Assembly: GCF_964204645.1 (NCBI RefSeq)
Contig: NC_134035.1
Coordinates: 3,970,501-4,030,500 of the forward strand
DNA: 60,000 bases
Source of the DNA: Tubulanus polymorphus
Lineage: Eukaryota; Nemertea; Palaeonemertea; Tubulaniformes; Tubulanidae
Reading direction: 5' to 3'
The position numbers and the translations under genes are program-made. Shown here one piece after another: positions 59,747-60,000 of the stretch (positions are counted from its first letter, which is position 1; every line of letters begins with the position of its first letter). Below the pieces are notes generated by a model. The model did not search any database. It had not been told where the DNA came from and saw only the letters and a program-made list of their open reading frames with translations.

Positions 59747-60000
59747 GTACGTTAAATCTGCGTGATCATAAAACGAATGAACACAACAGCTTTAACAACA
59801 GAAATGATTACGAATATCGCGCATTCAAAGGAAATGCAATTATGATAACGAAAAATGATACAAAGTCCGAAAAAAGTATTCCTGAAAATGACTATTAGGA
59901 TACAGTCGAAACGTTGAATAAACTACACTAGCTGAGGGAAACATTTCAGACTCTTTATTCTTAGTGTGCGGAGATTTAATACTGTCTTTACAACACGGAC
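59747..60000 (+). other. VGLUT intron 10, start
   Basis: From the GTACGT donor to the window edge. Half of it is a GTCGAAACGTTG-family repeat. No further exon appears before 60000. Confidence 0.85.
59880..60000 (+). repeat. GTCGAAACGTTG-family repeat, copy cut by window edge
   Basis: Reads CCTGAAAATGACTATTAGGA, TACAGTCGAAACGTTGAATA, ATTTCAGACTCTTTATT, AGTGTGCGGAGATTT and TTACAACACGGAC. It is the same order as at 8416-8537 and ends exactly in the shared terminal block. Confidence 0.8.

Overview
The window is eukaryotic and reads as a piece of an animal genome. It holds one convincing protein-coding gene, on the + strand, broken into at least ten exons: a vesicular glutamate transporter (VGLUT, SLC17A6/7/8 family, major facilitator superfamily). 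Exon 1 (846-934) encodes the first 29 residues plus two bases of codon 30. A first intron of about 52 kb (935-52998) follows. Exons 2-10 (52999-59746) carry the transmembrane core up to residue 443, and the last part of the protein lies beyond the right edge. All exon phases agree, all introns are GT-AG, and the joined translation follows the vertebrate VGLUTs from end to end. The organism cannot be named from this sequence. CpG is abundant, intronic repeats are dense, and the N-terminus is invertebrate-like, which suggests a non-vertebrate, possibly a marine lophotrochozoan; this is inference.

Layout. 1-338: upstream sequence or the end of an earlier intron. 339-845: probable 5' leader, with a possible splice acceptor at 337-338, a short upstream ORF (728-787) and a CAA/CAG run. 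846-934: exon 1. 935-52998: intron 1, in which no further gene could be supported. It is full of short non-autonomous repeats: three copies of a ~110-bp palindrome, several larger fold-back or TIR elements, four copies of a ~145-bp dispersed repeat, members of a family carrying a GTCGAAACGTTG core, a 182-bp satellite array (four units), two loci of a ~45-52-bp minisatellite, a degenerate non-LTR retrotransposon 3' end followed by an inverted repeat, and long CT, GA and TCAG microsatellites. 52999-60000: exons 2-10 with short introns (405-1784 bp), several of which are also filled by repeats.

Product. VGLUT loads L-glutamate into synaptic vesicles, driven mainly by the membrane potential of the V-ATPase. 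The arginines corresponding to rat VGLUT2 R88 and R322, and the glutamate corresponding to E191, are kept (R96, R336, E208). H128 and R184 are replaced by D145 and K201. A cluster of five cysteines sits just before the first membrane helix. The most notable non-coding signals are a nearly perfect 41-bp-arm hairpin (36995-37081), the multicopy palindromes, a repeat inserted into a minisatellite (47754-47857), and a duplicated 3' splice region in intron 6.
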